A stretch of 64,000 nucleotides of DNA from Bin22 sp965207275 (GCA_965207275.1 CBDBMH010000001.1:248001-312000); one strand, 5' to 3'; shown: positions 33,980 to 43,080, counted from the first letter of the stretch. Numbers and translations: made by a program. The notes: generated from the sequence alone by a model not told the origin.

Positions 33980-35389
33980 ATGGCAGATAGCAACGATATC
34001 ATGTTGATGGCACACCTGATGCGCCGGGCCGGCTTTGGCGCGTCCTACGAGGAGCTGGAACAGCGGGCGGCCAAAGGATATGAGGCCACCGTGGAAGAAC
34101 TGCTCCACCCCGAAGAGCAGCCCGACCTGCAGATGGACGTGATGAACCGGTACATGCACGGTTGGCGCGACATGAACGGCCTGATGGCAAACCAGGGATA
34201 CTGGACCTACCGGATGGTCAACTCTCCCCGCCAGCTGGAAGAGAAGATCTGCCTGTTCTGGCACGGCATCTTCTGCGTGGGCGATTCCAAGTGCATGCGG
34301 GCTCGCCAGATACTGCTGGAGCTGAACAACTTCCGGCAGCACGGCCTGGGCAACTTCGAAAAGCTGCTCATGTTCCTGTCCACCGACCCCGCAATGCTCT
34401 ACTACCTGGACAATCAGCTGAGCCACAAGGAAGCGGTGAACGAGAACTGGGGCCGCGAACTGCTGGAGCTCTTCTCCATGGGCGTGGGCATGGACGGCGA
34501 GGCCAACTACAGCGAAGACGATGTCAAGGCGTGCGCCCAGGCCTTTACCGGCTGGACCATCGCCAACGCCATCCCGAGGTATCCGTACGGCAGCTACGCC
34601 AACCGGTTCCTCTACAACAAGTTTGACCACATTGAAGAAGACAAGACCTTCCTGGGGGAGACCGGCAACTGGAACGGCGACGACGTGGTCCGGATCATCT
34701 GCAAGAATCCGGCCACCGCGCGCTTCGTGGCCCGCCACCTCTACAACTTCTTCGTGGCCGACGAGCCCCAGGTCCCGGCCTGGCAGCACACTCCGCCGAA
34801 GGACCCGGAACTGATCAAGGCCCTGGAGGACGAGTACTTCCGCTCCGGCTATGAAATCCGGTCCATGCTGCGGGTGCTGTTCAACTCGGACAGCTTCAAG
34901 AACGCCCGGTTTGCCAAGGTGAAGAACCCCTCCGAGGTGGTGTGCGGCACCCTGCGGATAGTGGGCGACTTCCAGACTCCGAAGCCCCGGTTCTACGATC
35001 CGGCCCTGCAGATCCGCTACATGGGCCAGGACCTGCTGAACCCTCCGACGGTGGAAGGTTGGCACACGGGCAAGGAATGGATTGACAGCGGCACGCTGGT
35101 CGAGCGGGTCAACTTCGCCGCCGGCGAAATGGGCCGCATGGATTCCCCCGGCGTCCAGGACATCGTATCCCGCCTGGCTTCCCGCGGCGAGGTAATATCC
35201 GCCGACGCCCTGCTGGACGGCTGCCTGGAACTGCTGGGCGGCTACTCCCTGATGCAGGAGACCCGAGACCTGTTCCTGTCCCAGGCCGTGAAGGCCAGCG
35301 AACTGCACACCGGTAGCGAGGAATTCGCCAGCCAGGTCAGCCAGTTGCTGCAGCTGATCGTGGCCACCCAGGAGTACCAGTTCGCCTAG
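33980..35389 (+). CDS. DUF1800 family protein
   Basis: A 469-residue DUF1800 protein. MAHLMRRAGFGASYEELEQRAAKGYEATVEELLHPE is the typical opening; EKICLFWHGIFCVG and NENWGRELLELFSMGVG are the conserved middle blocks, then QAFTGWTI. Members are commonly encoded beside DUF1501 proteins; their function is unknown. No signal peptide is apparent. The ATG at 33980 has AAGGAG 8 bases before it. First of three genes (DUF1800, DUF1501, NHL). Confidence 0.95.
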   Translation: MADSNDIMLMAHLMRRAGFGASYEELEQRAAKGYEATVEELLHPEEQPDLQMDVMNRYMHGWRDMNGLMANQGYWTYRMVNSPRQLEEKICLFWHGIFCVGDSKCMRARQILLELNNFRQHGLGNFEKLLMFLSTDPAMLYYLDNQLSHKEAVNENWGRELLELFSMGVGMDGEANYSEDDVKACAQAFTGWTIANAIPRYPYGSYANRFLYNKFDHIEEDKTFLGETGNWNGDDVVRIICKNPATARFVARHLYNFFVADEPQVPAWQHTPPKDPELIKALEDEYFRSGYEIRSMLRVLFNSDSFKNARFAKVKNPSEVVCGTLRIVGDFQTPKPRFYDPALQIRYMGQDLLNPPTVEGWHTGKEWIDSGTLVERVNFAAGEMGRMDSPGVQDIVSRLASRGEVISADALLDGCLELLGGYSLMQETRDLFLSQAVKASELHTGSEEFASQVSQLLQLIVATQEYQFA

Positions 35390-35497
35390 GGGCGCTTGAG
35401 AGAGATGTACCGGCTTCCCCGCTCAGCCGCTCGGTAGGGACGGGACGGGAAGCCGGACAGAGAACGAGCTTAAAGAGACGACCATAAAGGAGGAGAT

Positions 35498-36637
35498 ATG
35501 ACCAGCACCAAGAAAGATCCGGTCCTGGTAGTTCTTCAGCTATCCGGCGGCAACGACTTCATGAATACCTTTGTCCCGTACACCAACCCGCTGTACATGG
35601 ACAACCGGCCCAACGTCCACATTCCCGTGGACCAGGTAATGCCCATCAACGACGAGCTGGGCATCAACCCCAACATGCCCGAGTTCAAGGCCCTTTACGA
35701 CGAGGGCAAGGTGGCGGTGATCCAGGGCGTGGGATACCCGGTGCCCAACCGGTCCCACTTCCGCTCCATGGACATCTGGCACACCTGCGAGCCGGAAAAG
35801 ATCGCCGACGAGGGCTGGCTGGGCCGGGCCATCAAGGAACTGGACCCCAGCAAGGAAAACGTGCTGACCGGCGTCAACTTCGGCCGTGGTCTTCCCCGGG
35901 CCATGGTTGCCGCGGGCGTTCCCGTGGCCTCCGTGGGCAACCTGGAGAGCTACGGAGTGCTGACCACTATTGAGGCCGAAGAGCAGCGGTCCGAGGCCCT
36001 GGACATCTTCGCCCGCATGTATTCCCCGGCCATGGGCCAGGGCCCGGTGGTGGACTACCTGTCCCAGACGGGCATGGACGCGCTGAAGGGCGCCGACATT
36101 CTGGCCACCGCTCCCGCCCAGTACACTTCGAGCGTGGAGTACAGCGACACGTCCATTGGCCAGTACATGCGGAACATTGCCCAGGTGCACTGCGCCGGGC
36201 TGGGCACGAGGGTGCTGTACACCACGGCCCCGTACAACAGCTTCGACACCCACGCCACCCAGTTGACGGCCCACGCCAACCTGGTGACCAACGTTTCCCG
36301 CACGGTCAACGACTTCTACCAGGACCTGAAGGAGCACAACGCCTCCGACAACGTAATGCTGCTGGTGTTCACCGAGTTCGGCCGCCGCGTGCATGACAAC
36401 GGTTCGGGCACGGACCACGGTTCGGGCGGCGCCGCCTACATCATCGGCGACTGCATCAAGGGCGGCCTGTACGGCGAGTATCCGTCCCTGGAAGAGGACA
36501 AGCTACTGGACGGCGACCTGCACTTCAACAACGACTTTCGGGGTCTGTACACGACCATACTGGAAGACTGGTTCGGGTTGGACGCCAAGCCCATCGTGAA
36601 CGGCAGCTTCGAGAAGATGGACTTCATCAAGAAGTAA
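35498..36637 (+). CDS. DUF1501 family protein
   Basis: A 379-residue DUF1501 protein, distantly related to alkaline phosphatase/sulfatase-type folds. Conserved blocks: VVLQLSGGNDFMNTFVPY near the start, VPNRSHFRSMDIWHT, and LVFTEFGRRVHDNGSGTDHGSGGAAYIIG. Many DUF1501 proteins carry a Tat signal, but this one starts MTSTKKDPVLVVLQL with none. Located 108 bases after DUF1800, with AAGGAGGAG before the ATG. Conserved pairing suggests a joint function. Confidence 0.95.
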   Translation: MTSTKKDPVLVVLQLSGGNDFMNTFVPYTNPLYMDNRPNVHIPVDQVMPINDELGINPNMPEFKALYDEGKVAVIQGVGYPVPNRSHFRSMDIWHTCEPEKIADEGWLGRAIKELDPSKENVLTGVNFGRGLPRAMVAAGVPVASVGNLESYGVLTTIEAEEQRSEALDIFARMYSPAMGQGPVVDYLSQTGMDALKGADILATAPAQYTSSVEYSDTSIGQYMRNIAQVHCAGLGTRVLYTTAPYNSFDTHATQLTAHANLVTNVSRTVNDFYQDLKEHNASDNVMLLVFTEFGRRVHDNGSGTDHGSGGAAYIIGDCIKGGLYGEYPSLEEDKLLDGDLHFNNDFRGLYTTILEDWFGLDAKPIVNGSFEKMDFIKK

Positions 36638-36652
36638 GACCAGCGCACCCTG

Positions 36653-36676
36653 GAGAGCGCCTTAACCGGCGCTCTC
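36653..36676 (+). terminator. Hairpin between DUF1501 and NHL genes
   Basis: GAGAGCGCC (36653-36661) and GGCGCTCTC (36668-36676) form a 9-bp stem with a 6-base loop, followed by TTCAACTTGCC. Because the NHL gene starts only 25 bases later, it may partly attenuate rather than fully stop transcription. Confidence 0.65.
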
Positions 36677-36701
36677 TTCAACTTGCCTGGCGGAGATGAG
36701 A

Positions 36702-37748
36702 ATGACAACGCAAGTTCAAGGTGTAACTTATCGTTACACCCACACTATTGGACGGGGCGAGGAGGCCGGACCGGGCTTCAAGAACCCCGTTTCGCTGGCG
36801 CGGGGCGCGGACAACGTAATGTACGTCGTCAACCGGGCCTATGACTACCGGGCCGACTCCAAGCGCATCACCGTTTGTACCGTTGATGAAGACTACATCG
36901 GCGAAATCGGTAACGGCGGGAGGCTGGGCGGCGACCTGATGGACACGGGCGAGAACGCCGCCGACGGTTCGCTGGTCTGGCCGACGGACATTGCCCTGGA
37001 CAGCGAGGAAAACCTGTACATCACCGACGAGTGGCTCAACCGGGTCGCCATATTCTCCAAGGACGGCGACTGGCTGGGGTCCTGGGGCGCGGCGGGCGAG
37101 GGCGAGGGCGAGTTCAGCCAGCCTTCGGGCATCCACTTTGACGCTGACGGCAACGTGCTGGTGGTGGACACGGGCAACAACCGGGTCCAGAAGTACACCA
37201 AGGGCGGACAGTACCTTTCCTCCTTTGGCAGCTTTGGAAGCGGCGACGGCGAACTGAACATGCCCTGGGGCATCGACGTTGACCTGGAAGGCAATATCTA
37301 TGTTGCCGACTGGCGCAATGACCGGATTCAGAAGTTCGACGCCAACGGCAACTTCCTGATGAAGTTCGGCTCCACCGGCAGCGAGGAGGGCGAGCTCAAG
37401 CGTCCCACCGGCGTGGCAGTGGACAAGGACGGAGTCATCTACGTGGCGGACTGGGACAACGACCGGGTCCAGGTCTTTGACAGCAACGGCCAGTTCATCC
37501 TGGTGATTATGGGCGACGCCACCCTGTCCAAGTGGGGCGTCACCAAGCTGGATGCCAACCCGGATATGAAACTCCAGCGGGAGATCGCCCAGGGGCTGGA
37601 ACGGGAACGGTTCCTGCGAGGCCCCATCGGCGTGGAAATTGACGACGATGACCGCCTGTTCATCGTAGACTCCCAGCGGAACCGGATACAGATTTACCGG
37701 AAGATCCCTCCCTACTTCGTAGGAATGTACGACGGGGCCCGTCTCTAG
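36702..37748 (+). CDS. NHL-repeat beta-propeller protein
   Basis: A 348-residue protein of NHL repeats, predicted as a six-bladed beta-propeller. Repeats read like ASGIHFDADGNVLVVDTGNNRVQKY, GIDVDLEGNIYVADWRNDRIQKF and GVAVDKDGVIYVADWDNDRVQVF (about residues 140-280). Such propellers mediate protein, RNA or ligand binding. No signal peptide is seen. The ATG at 36702 is 6 bases after GGAG; 36696 is an alternative. It follows the DUF1501 gene and may be part of the same complex. Confidence 0.92.
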   Translation: MTTQVQGVTYRYTHTIGRGEEAGPGFKNPVSLARGADNVMYVVNRAYDYRADSKRITVCTVDEDYIGEIGNGGRLGGDLMDTGENAADGSLVWPTDIALDSEENLYITDEWLNRVAIFSKDGDWLGSWGAAGEGEGEFSQPSGIHFDADGNVLVVDTGNNRVQKYTKGGQYLSSFGSFGSGDGELNMPWGIDVDLEGNIYVADWRNDRIQKFDANGNFLMKFGSTGSEEGELKRPTGVAVDKDGVIYVADWDNDRVQVFDSNGQFILVIMGDATLSKWGVTKLDANPDMKLQREIAQGLERERFLRGPIGVEIDDDDRLFIVDSQRNRIQIYRKIPPYFVGMYDGARL

Positions 37749-37783
37749 GAACTTTCACCCCGTTACAGAACACGGGCAATCAG

Positions 37784-37810
37784 GCCCCCGCGTCCATCAA
37801 ACGCGGGGGC
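37784..37810 (+). terminator. Intrinsic terminator after the NHL gene
   Basis: GCCCCCGCGT (37784-37793) and ACGCGGGGGC (37801-37810) form a 10-bp stem, loop CCATCAA, followed directly by TTTTCACGTTT. Confidence 0.92.
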
Positions 37811-37822
37811 TTTTCACGTTTG

Positions 37823-38386
37823 ATGTTGCACCATTATCAACTGCAGGTAATTGAGGCCAATAGGCTTGACGAGACGGGCCGGGCGGAAATTGTGCGCATG
37901 TGCAACGAGGCCTACGGGGAAGACATTTCCCACTTGTTTTCAGCCTACGCCGCCGACCTTCACGTGCTGGTCCGGTACGGCCCAACCCTGACAGGGCACG
38001 GCATGATAGTTACCCGGTGGCTGCAGGTCGGGCGCGGCCCCCTGCTGCGGACGGCGTACGTGGAACTGGTGGCCACTCTGGCGGACCACCGGAATCGGGG
38101 TATTGGCGCCGGAGTAATGCGGAAGCTGGCCGAGCAAGCTGCCCTGGACGAGTATGACCTGGCCGCGCTCTGTCCGGCGGACACCGGGCTTTATGGCCAC
38201 CTGGGGTGGGAATACTGGGCCGGGCCGCTATTCATCCGACAGGGACCGGAGCCGCCAGCCCATTCGACGGCGCTGGTTCCCACGCCGGAGGAACGGGTGA
38301 TGATTTTGAGGCTGCCCCGCACGCCGCCGCTGGACCTGACTCAATCCCTGTCGGCGGAGTGGCGTCCTGGCGGGGAGTTGTGGTGA
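37823..38386 (+). CDS. GNAT acetyltransferase, AAC(2')-like
   Basis: A 187-residue GNAT acetyltransferase. The layout resembles aminoglycoside 2'-N-acetyltransferases: YVELVATLADHRNRGIGAGVMRKL is the acetyl-CoA-binding motif (RNRGIG), and LYGHLGWEYWAGPLFIRQG matches the C-terminal strand with LGWExWxGP seen in that group. The actual acceptor may be another amine. The ATG at 37823 starts only 13 bases after a strong terminator with no visible ribosome-binding site, so a leaderless or very short-leader message is possible. TTG at 37820 is an alternative. Confidence 0.83.
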   Translation: MLHHYQLQVIEANRLDETGRAEIVRMCNEAYGEDISHLFSAYAADLHVLVRYGPTLTGHGMIVTRWLQVGRGPLLRTAYVELVATLADHRNRGIGAGVMRKLAEQAALDEYDLAALCPADTGLYGHLGWEYWAGPLFIRQGPEPPAHSTALVPTPEERVMILRLPRTPPLDLTQSLSAEWRPGGELW

Positions 38387-38474
38387 GGCCGGCCTCACCA
38401 TCAGGGGAATGGCGTCTTTAGTGGAGGCTGATACTTTGACAGCGGTCATGGCGTCCCGCCAAGCGTCGGCGGTG

Positions 38475-38699
38475 CAGGGCATTCGCGTCTTAACGGACCG
38501 TCACTCTGCGCTAAGCCGAACCCGCCGCGGCGGGCAAACTCCAACCTACAGACGGGCTTTCACACCCGCAACCGGGCTGAGAGGATCCGCCATAGGCGGA
38601 TTAGGCCCCCGCCAAGGGCGGACATTCTGCTTCGGCAGGCTCAGGGCGACATGACCTCTCCTTAAAGTAGCTGGCCGAATTTAAGGCGCGATTGCCCTG
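38475..38699. repeat. Miniature inverted-end repeat, copy G
   Basis: Ends CAGGGCATTCGCGTCTTAAC and TTTAAGGCGCGATTGCCCTG. It contains AACCCGCCGCGGCGGGC, TCCGCCATAGGCGGA and the shared 50-bp module. About 90% like copy E by eye. The remaining gap to 38896 has a decayed repeat with GGATTCCGGCCTTGAGCCGG. Confidence 0.85.
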
Positions 38700-38896
38700 T
38701 CCGCGGCGGCTTACGGACGACCGAGGCTGCCGGAAGCCAATGGCGGAGCACAGTAGCAGTCCTGGATTCCGGCCTTGAGCCGGAATGACGGTTAAACCCC
38801 AACCCATCAATGCGATTCTGTTGAACCAAGGGTCTCGCAGCGCCAAGCGCTTTGCAGGCACGAACGGGGGTTAAGCAGAATGTTGCGGCGAGGCGG

Positions 38897-40879
38897 TTAG
38901 ACGCCGGTGTCGGGCTTGTGCTGGCCGATGTAGCCAATGACTACCCGCGCCCGCTGGCGGTCCCAGTAGAAGGCGATTCGGATGGCATTCACCGGGTCTT
39001 CGCCCACCCCTTTGCCGATGGTCTCGTTGAGGAAATAGGCGCGGCCGTTTACCAGCATGCGGTAGTGGCCCTCGCTTTGGAAGAAGGAACGGTCCGACTG
39101 ATTGCTGGAATACTTCCAGCGGCAGGCCCGGTACAGCGACTCGCTCAACTGGGCGTAATCGAATTCCCCCTGGCGAGCCGAATAGTAGGTGGCCGCCAGC
39201 CATTCCAGGGCATCGGAGACCGATTGGTGGTCATCGTAGGGGTTGCCCTCCACCCAGGACTCGGAATTCAACCGGAAAATCAGCCGGTTGGAATACCATT
39301 CCCTGGCCCGCATCACCGCCACCGCCAGGCCCGTCTCCTGGAATCCGCTGGCGGGATCCGGGGTCAGGCCATCTTCCGGGACCTGGGGTTCCTGGCCAGC
39401 GCTTCCGCTGCTGTTGGCGCCGGACAACTGTTCCTTGAGCTGTTCCAGGTCTTCCCGCAGCGACTGCAACCCGGCCAGTATGCTGACGTTGACATCGGCA
39501 GGTTGGCCCTGGCCCGGCTCCGGGTCCAGCGAATCGGGCGGGGGGGTCAAGGCTTCCAGCCTGGAGTTCAACGATTCGAGCGTCGGGCTCGGCGCTTCGA
39601 AAGCGGGGTTAAACGCTTCGGGTACCGGCGTCAGCATCTCCGCCGCCGCATCCTGGGATTCTGAAGCCAGGGTCATAGCTTCGGGCGCAGGGGTCAAGGC
39701 TTCCGGCTCAGGCTCACAGGCAACCAGGTCCACGGGCAGCAGTTCGTCCCATTGGTCGGCAGGCTCCATACCGTCGACATCCGCCAGGCTCGCCGGCGTC
39801 TCCTCAACCTCTTCCTGGCCGGAAGCCGTCTCGTCCTCGGGGACTTCGGAATCTACAGCCGATTCCGACTGTTGCGGCCCCGGGCCTCTGGAAGGATCGA
39901 ATACAGGCTCCAGGTCGGTAACCGTGGAGATTATCTCCGCCTCCAGTTCTGCCCGCCGACCGGCCCGGGAGGACTCAACGCTCCGACTCTGGGCCTGGTC
40001 CCGGATGGGGCGGTACTGGCTCAGCAGCGAGTCGAGGTTGTTGACCCTGGCCAGAGTCTCCAGGGCTTCTTCGGGTTGAATGTTCCTGGCCGCGCCCCAG
40101 AGGCCTATATTCTTTTCCAGATAAACCAGTTCGTCGGAGAACTCGAGCCAGATATCCTCCACCTTGGTCTTCAACTGCTTGAGGGCGTCCCTGGCCCGCT
40201 GCTTTTCCTTTTCTATAACTATGTCACCGATGGCGGCGGCAAACTCCAGGGCCTGCTCCCACTGGGGGGCGTCGGGACGGAGGGCCATCAGAAGGTCTTT
40301 CCAGTGTTCGAAGTCCACCCTCTCCGAGGCGTCCACCACCTCGGAATGAGGCGGCGGCAATTTGCCGGACACGTACCAAAGCATCAGGCCCACATCGTTG
40401 TGGTCAAAACCTGTCCGGTCCGCCAGGAACTGGTTGTAGTTGGTCTGCCAGTCCCGGGCGTCCCAGAACCCCCGGAAGCTCAATTCCTGGCGGTCGGGAC
40501 CATAGGTGGGCTCATCATTCCACTGGAGGTGCTGGACAACGCTCTCGTACAGATCGCCCCGAATGCCAACCCACGCCCGCAGCACCGCTTCAGTAAGCTC
40601 GTCGGAGGCGTGCATCTTGCGCAGCACCGGCGACTGCAAGTGATGGGTGGGGGCTTCTTCAACATCCTTGTGCTGGAACTGGGCTCCGGGCACCCGCACG
40701 CCGCTGTTGCGGATGGCGGCATCCAGCGCCCGCTTGATTTCAGAGGGAATCTGGTCCCGGGCGTCCAGGACCTGCTTTACGACGTGGTTCGCATAGTCGT
40801 CGCCCAGCCAGTCCTGGGAGGCGGCAAGGAAGGAGGTAAGGCTTGGCGGCGATGCAGAGGTTGTGGGTTGGGTCGTCAT
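38897..40879 (-). CDS. Large multidomain protein of unknown function (660 aa)
   Basis: A 660-residue protein that I do not recognise. The N-terminal part (about 1-290) is helical with many Trp and charged residues (SLTSFLAASQDWLGDDYANHVV; ASDELTEAVLRAWVGIRGDLYESVVQHLQ). Residues about 330-480 are low complexity, acidic and Pro-rich (EPEALTPAPEAMTLASESQ and similar imperfect repeats), acting as a linker. A coiled coil SLREDLEQLKEQL follows. The C-terminal about 120 residues form a compact domain: LSESLYRACRWKYSSNQ, EGHYRMLVNGRAYFLNETIGKG and NAIRIAFYWDRQRARVVIGYIGQH. This conserved-looking end could be catalytic or binding. GGAGGGAG precedes the ATG at 40879. It is isolated between repeats G and H. 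Confidence 0.8.
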   Translation of the reverse strand: MTTQPTTSASPPSLTSFLAASQDWLGDDYANHVVKQVLDARDQIPSEIKRALDAAIRNSGVRVPGAQFQHKDVEEAPTHHLQSPVLRKMHASDELTEAVLRAWVGIRGDLYESVVQHLQWNDEPTYGPDRQELSFRGFWDARDWQTNYNQFLADRTGFDHNDVGLMLWYVSGKLPPPHSEVVDASERVDFEHWKDLLMALRPDAPQWEQALEFAAAIGDIVIEKEKQRARDALKQLKTKVEDIWLEFSDELVYLEKNIGLWGAARNIQPEEALETLARVNNLDSLLSQYRPIRDQAQSRSVESSRAGRRAELEAEIISTVTDLEPVFDPSRGPGPQQSESAVDSEVPEDETASGQEEVEETPASLADVDGMEPADQWDELLPVDLVACEPEPEALTPAPEAMTLASESQDAAAEMLTPVPEAFNPAFEAPSPTLESLNSRLEALTPPPDSLDPEPGQGQPADVNVSILAGLQSLREDLEQLKEQLSGANSSGSAGQEPQVPEDGLTPDPASGFQETGLAVAVMRAREWYSNRLIFRLNSESWVEGNPYDDHQSVSDALEWLAATYYSARQGEFDYAQLSESLYRACRWKYSSNQSDRSFFQSEGHYRMLVNGRAYFLNETIGKGVGEDPVNAIRIAFYWDRQRARVVIGYIGQHKPDTGV

Positions 40880-41297
40880 CGCTTGCTCCCTCCTTCTAAA
40901 CTTGGGCTGCCGGCTGCTTCAACCGCAGCCGGCAAAATGCCAACCGTGAACAGCCTGTCAAAAGGCTTGATAGCTACCACAAACCGCATTTCGACAAGTG
41001 GCCGCTTGCCGTTGAAACCGTTCCGAAATCCTGGAGATGTGGCCGGTCAATGGGCAGGCAGAGGACTTGAACCGACGATCAGATTGCCCCGAATCTGTGA
41101 AATAATGGAATTAGTTTAGCATAAAAGTCTTTAATGGGTTATATGCGCTGAGAAATCTCGGCCCGGTTTGGTCACATCCTTTTGCGCCGTATTACAATGA
41201 CATTCTAACCCGATGATTCCCTGCGGTTCGGGCGAGAGGATGCGCCGCTCTTGCGGGCTGAACTTTAGCGCCCAAGCTTGCATTTTGGAGCCCCGTC
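40880..41297. other. Intergenic region with a tRNA-like 3' fragment
   Basis: Holds the promoter side of the 660-residue protein gene. On the minus strand at 41071-41051 is TTCAAGTCCTCTGCCTGCCCA, which looks like a T-loop and acceptor end of a tRNA; just upstream CAGATTCGGGGCAATCTG can fold as an anticodon-like arm. The T-stem does not pair properly and no 5' part is visible, so it is at most a remnant, possibly an old attachment site. Confidence 0.35.
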
Positions 41298-41642
41298 ATG
41301 ACCATTGAACGCCAATCCCCCGACGTGGTAGTCATCACCGTGTTCCTGACCAACGGCTTGACCGTTGAGCACAGGTATCCCGTAGGGAGGGTGAGAAACC
41401 TGCAGGAATACGAACGCTTCATGGTATCGGTGTTCCGCGAAGCCTATGAGGCGTTGATGGGAATCAGTCGGGTCAGGGCCTTCACGCTGGCCTATCCGGT
41501 GGCGGTGTACAATACCGCCCACGTCATGACCCTGAGGGTGCGGGGCGAAGGCTCGTCCCAGGCCGTGGAGATGGCGGACCATGTGCACGAAATGGGCTTC
41601 CTGGCCCGGGACCGAGGCGGAGAGAGAAACCCGCCGACCTGA
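41298..41642 (+). CDS. Small conserved-looking protein of unknown function
   Basis: A 114-residue soluble protein without recognised domain. Strand-helix-strand pattern: DVVVITVFLTNGLTVEHRYPVG, then RNLQEYERFMVSVFREAYEALMG, then the middle TLAYPVAVYNTAHVMTLRV. The ATG at 41298 has GGAG 7 bases upstream, and base composition agrees with coding sequence. It lies between the 660-residue protein gene (divergent) and repeat H. Confidence 0.68.
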   Translation: MTIERQSPDVVVITVFLTNGLTVEHRYPVGRVRNLQEYERFMVSVFREAYEALMGISRVRAFTLAYPVAVYNTAHVMTLRVRGEGSSQAVEMADHVHEMGFLARDRGGERNPPT

Positions 41643-41646
41643 GGAA

Positions 41647-41884
41647 AGGGCATTAGCGCCTTAACAAACTGTTACTCTGAGCCCTTCGGCCCCGCTCAGG
41701 CTGAACTCCGCCGAAGAGTCTAGAATCCATCCTACAAGTGTGCTTTCGGACCTGATACCAGACCGGTGGGTGGGATTTTAGGCCCTTCGGCCCGCCAAAG
41801 GTCCGCCTGAGGCGGATTCCGCAGGCTCAGGGCGACATAACCGCTGTTCCAAGTATCAGCCTGCATTTAAGACGCGATTGCCCC
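41647..41884. repeat. Miniature inverted-end repeat, copy H
   Basis: Ends AAGGGCATTAGCGCCTTAAC and TTTAAGACGCGATTGCCCC. It contains AGAATCCATCCTACAAGTGT, shared with copies D and F, and an extra CGCCTGAGGCGGATTCCGC palindrome. Fills most of the gap before the LLM gene at 42025. Confidence 0.82.
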
Positions 41885-42024
41885 AGCCTGAGGGCGGGTT
41901 GCCGGTTCCAGACACGCCCCTGTGGTAGAATTCGGTCCGGAGCCGAATCGCACTCTGCCCGTTCCCGTCATCCTGGCGCCCCGCGATTCGGGGTCCCGCT
42001 CTTTCGGGTTATGCCTTTCAAGCT

Positions 42025-43080
42025 ATGATTGAAGTCCCCCTTAAACTGAGCGTACTGGACCAGAGCCCCGCGGCGGAGGGCGAATCAGCCACGCTGGCCC
42101 TGGCGCACACCATCGAACTGGCCCAGCGCGCCGAGGAGTGGGGATATCACCGGTTCTGGGTGACGGAGCACCATGGCTCCAACCGCAATATGGGATCTTC
42201 ACCGGAGGTGCTGGTGTCTCACCTCCTGGCCCGGACCGACCATATACGAGTGGGCTCGGGCGGGGTAATGCTGCAGCACTACAGTCCCTACAAGGTGGCG
42301 GAGAACTTCAATGTGCTGGCCTCGCTGGCGCCAGGGCGGGTCGACCTGGGCATAGGCCGGGGCCCAGGGGGAATGCCCCGAACCACCCAGGCCCTGCGGC
42401 CCCAACCGCTTGAGGCCTCTCCCGCCGTGCAGCTTGAGCAGAAACTGGTGGAACTGAGGCGATTCCTGGGCAGCGGCGCCAACGGAGTAATCGCGTCGCC
42501 GCTGCCGTCCCAACCGGCAGACCTGTTCCTCCTGGGCACCACTGCGGCCAGCGGGCAGATGGCGGCGGCTCAAAGGCTGCCCTACGTCTTCGCCATGTTC
42601 CTGAATGGCGACGAAAGGGAAATGCGACGGGCCATCGAGAAGTACCGCAGCCTTTCCGCCGACGCACCCGGTTTTTGCCCCCAGGCCATGCTGGCGCTGC
42701 CCGTGATAGTGGCGGACACTGACGACCAGGCGGCGGCTTACGCCCGGTCCATCCACGTGGTACGGATCACGCTGGCCAGCGGGCGTTCCTTCACCGTCTT
42801 TTCCGAGGAGGCGGCCAGGGAGTTCGGCCGCCAGTCCGGGGAGGAGTTCAGCTACGAGGTGCAGCCGGCCAACGTTATTCACGGTTCAGCGGAGCAGGTG
42901 AAGGCGCGGCTGCTGGAGATGGGACGGGAATATGGCGTGGAGGAAGTGTTCATCGTGACCGCCATTGACCATTTCCCCAGTCGCCTGCATTCCTACCAAC
43001 TGCTGGCCGAGGCCATGCTGCGCGGCGGCAAGGGCAATTCCCCAATGGACGAGGGGATCGCGGGGGTCAGATATGACTAG
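42025..43080 (+). CDS. LLM class flavin-dependent oxidoreductase (MsnO8-type)
   Basis: A 351-residue luciferase-like monooxygenase. Its opening PLKLSVLDQSPAAEGESATLALAHTIELAQRAEEWGYHRFWVTEHHGSN matches the MsnO8/bacterial-luciferase-like group with the EHH motif; APGRVDLGIGRGPG is the cofactor phosphate loop. It requires reduced FMN supplied by a reductase. Its stop TAG (43078-43080) overlapped the start of a second monooxygenase gene (ATGACTAG); an IS5-family element now sits at that point and regenerated the TAG stop. The two were translationally coupled. Confidence 0.93.
   Translation: MIEVPLKLSVLDQSPAAEGESATLALAHTIELAQRAEEWGYHRFWVTEHHGSNRNMGSSPEVLVSHLLARTDHIRVGSGGVMLQHYSPYKVAENFNVLASLAPGRVDLGIGRGPGGMPRTTQALRPQPLEASPAVQLEQKLVELRRFLGSGANGVIASPLPSQPADLFLLGTTAASGQMAAAQRLPYVFAMFLNGDEREMRRAIEKYRSLSADAPGFCPQAMLALPVIVADTDDQAAAYARSIHVVRITLASGRSFTVFSEEAAREFGRQSGEEFSYEVQPANVIHGSAEQVKARLLEMGREYGVEEVFIVTAIDHFPSRLHSYQLLAEAMLRGGKGNSPMDEGIAGVRYD

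Noticed and set aside
41051..41110. A functional tRNA gene
   Set aside because: The T-stem has mismatches, the D-arm and 5' acceptor strand are absent.
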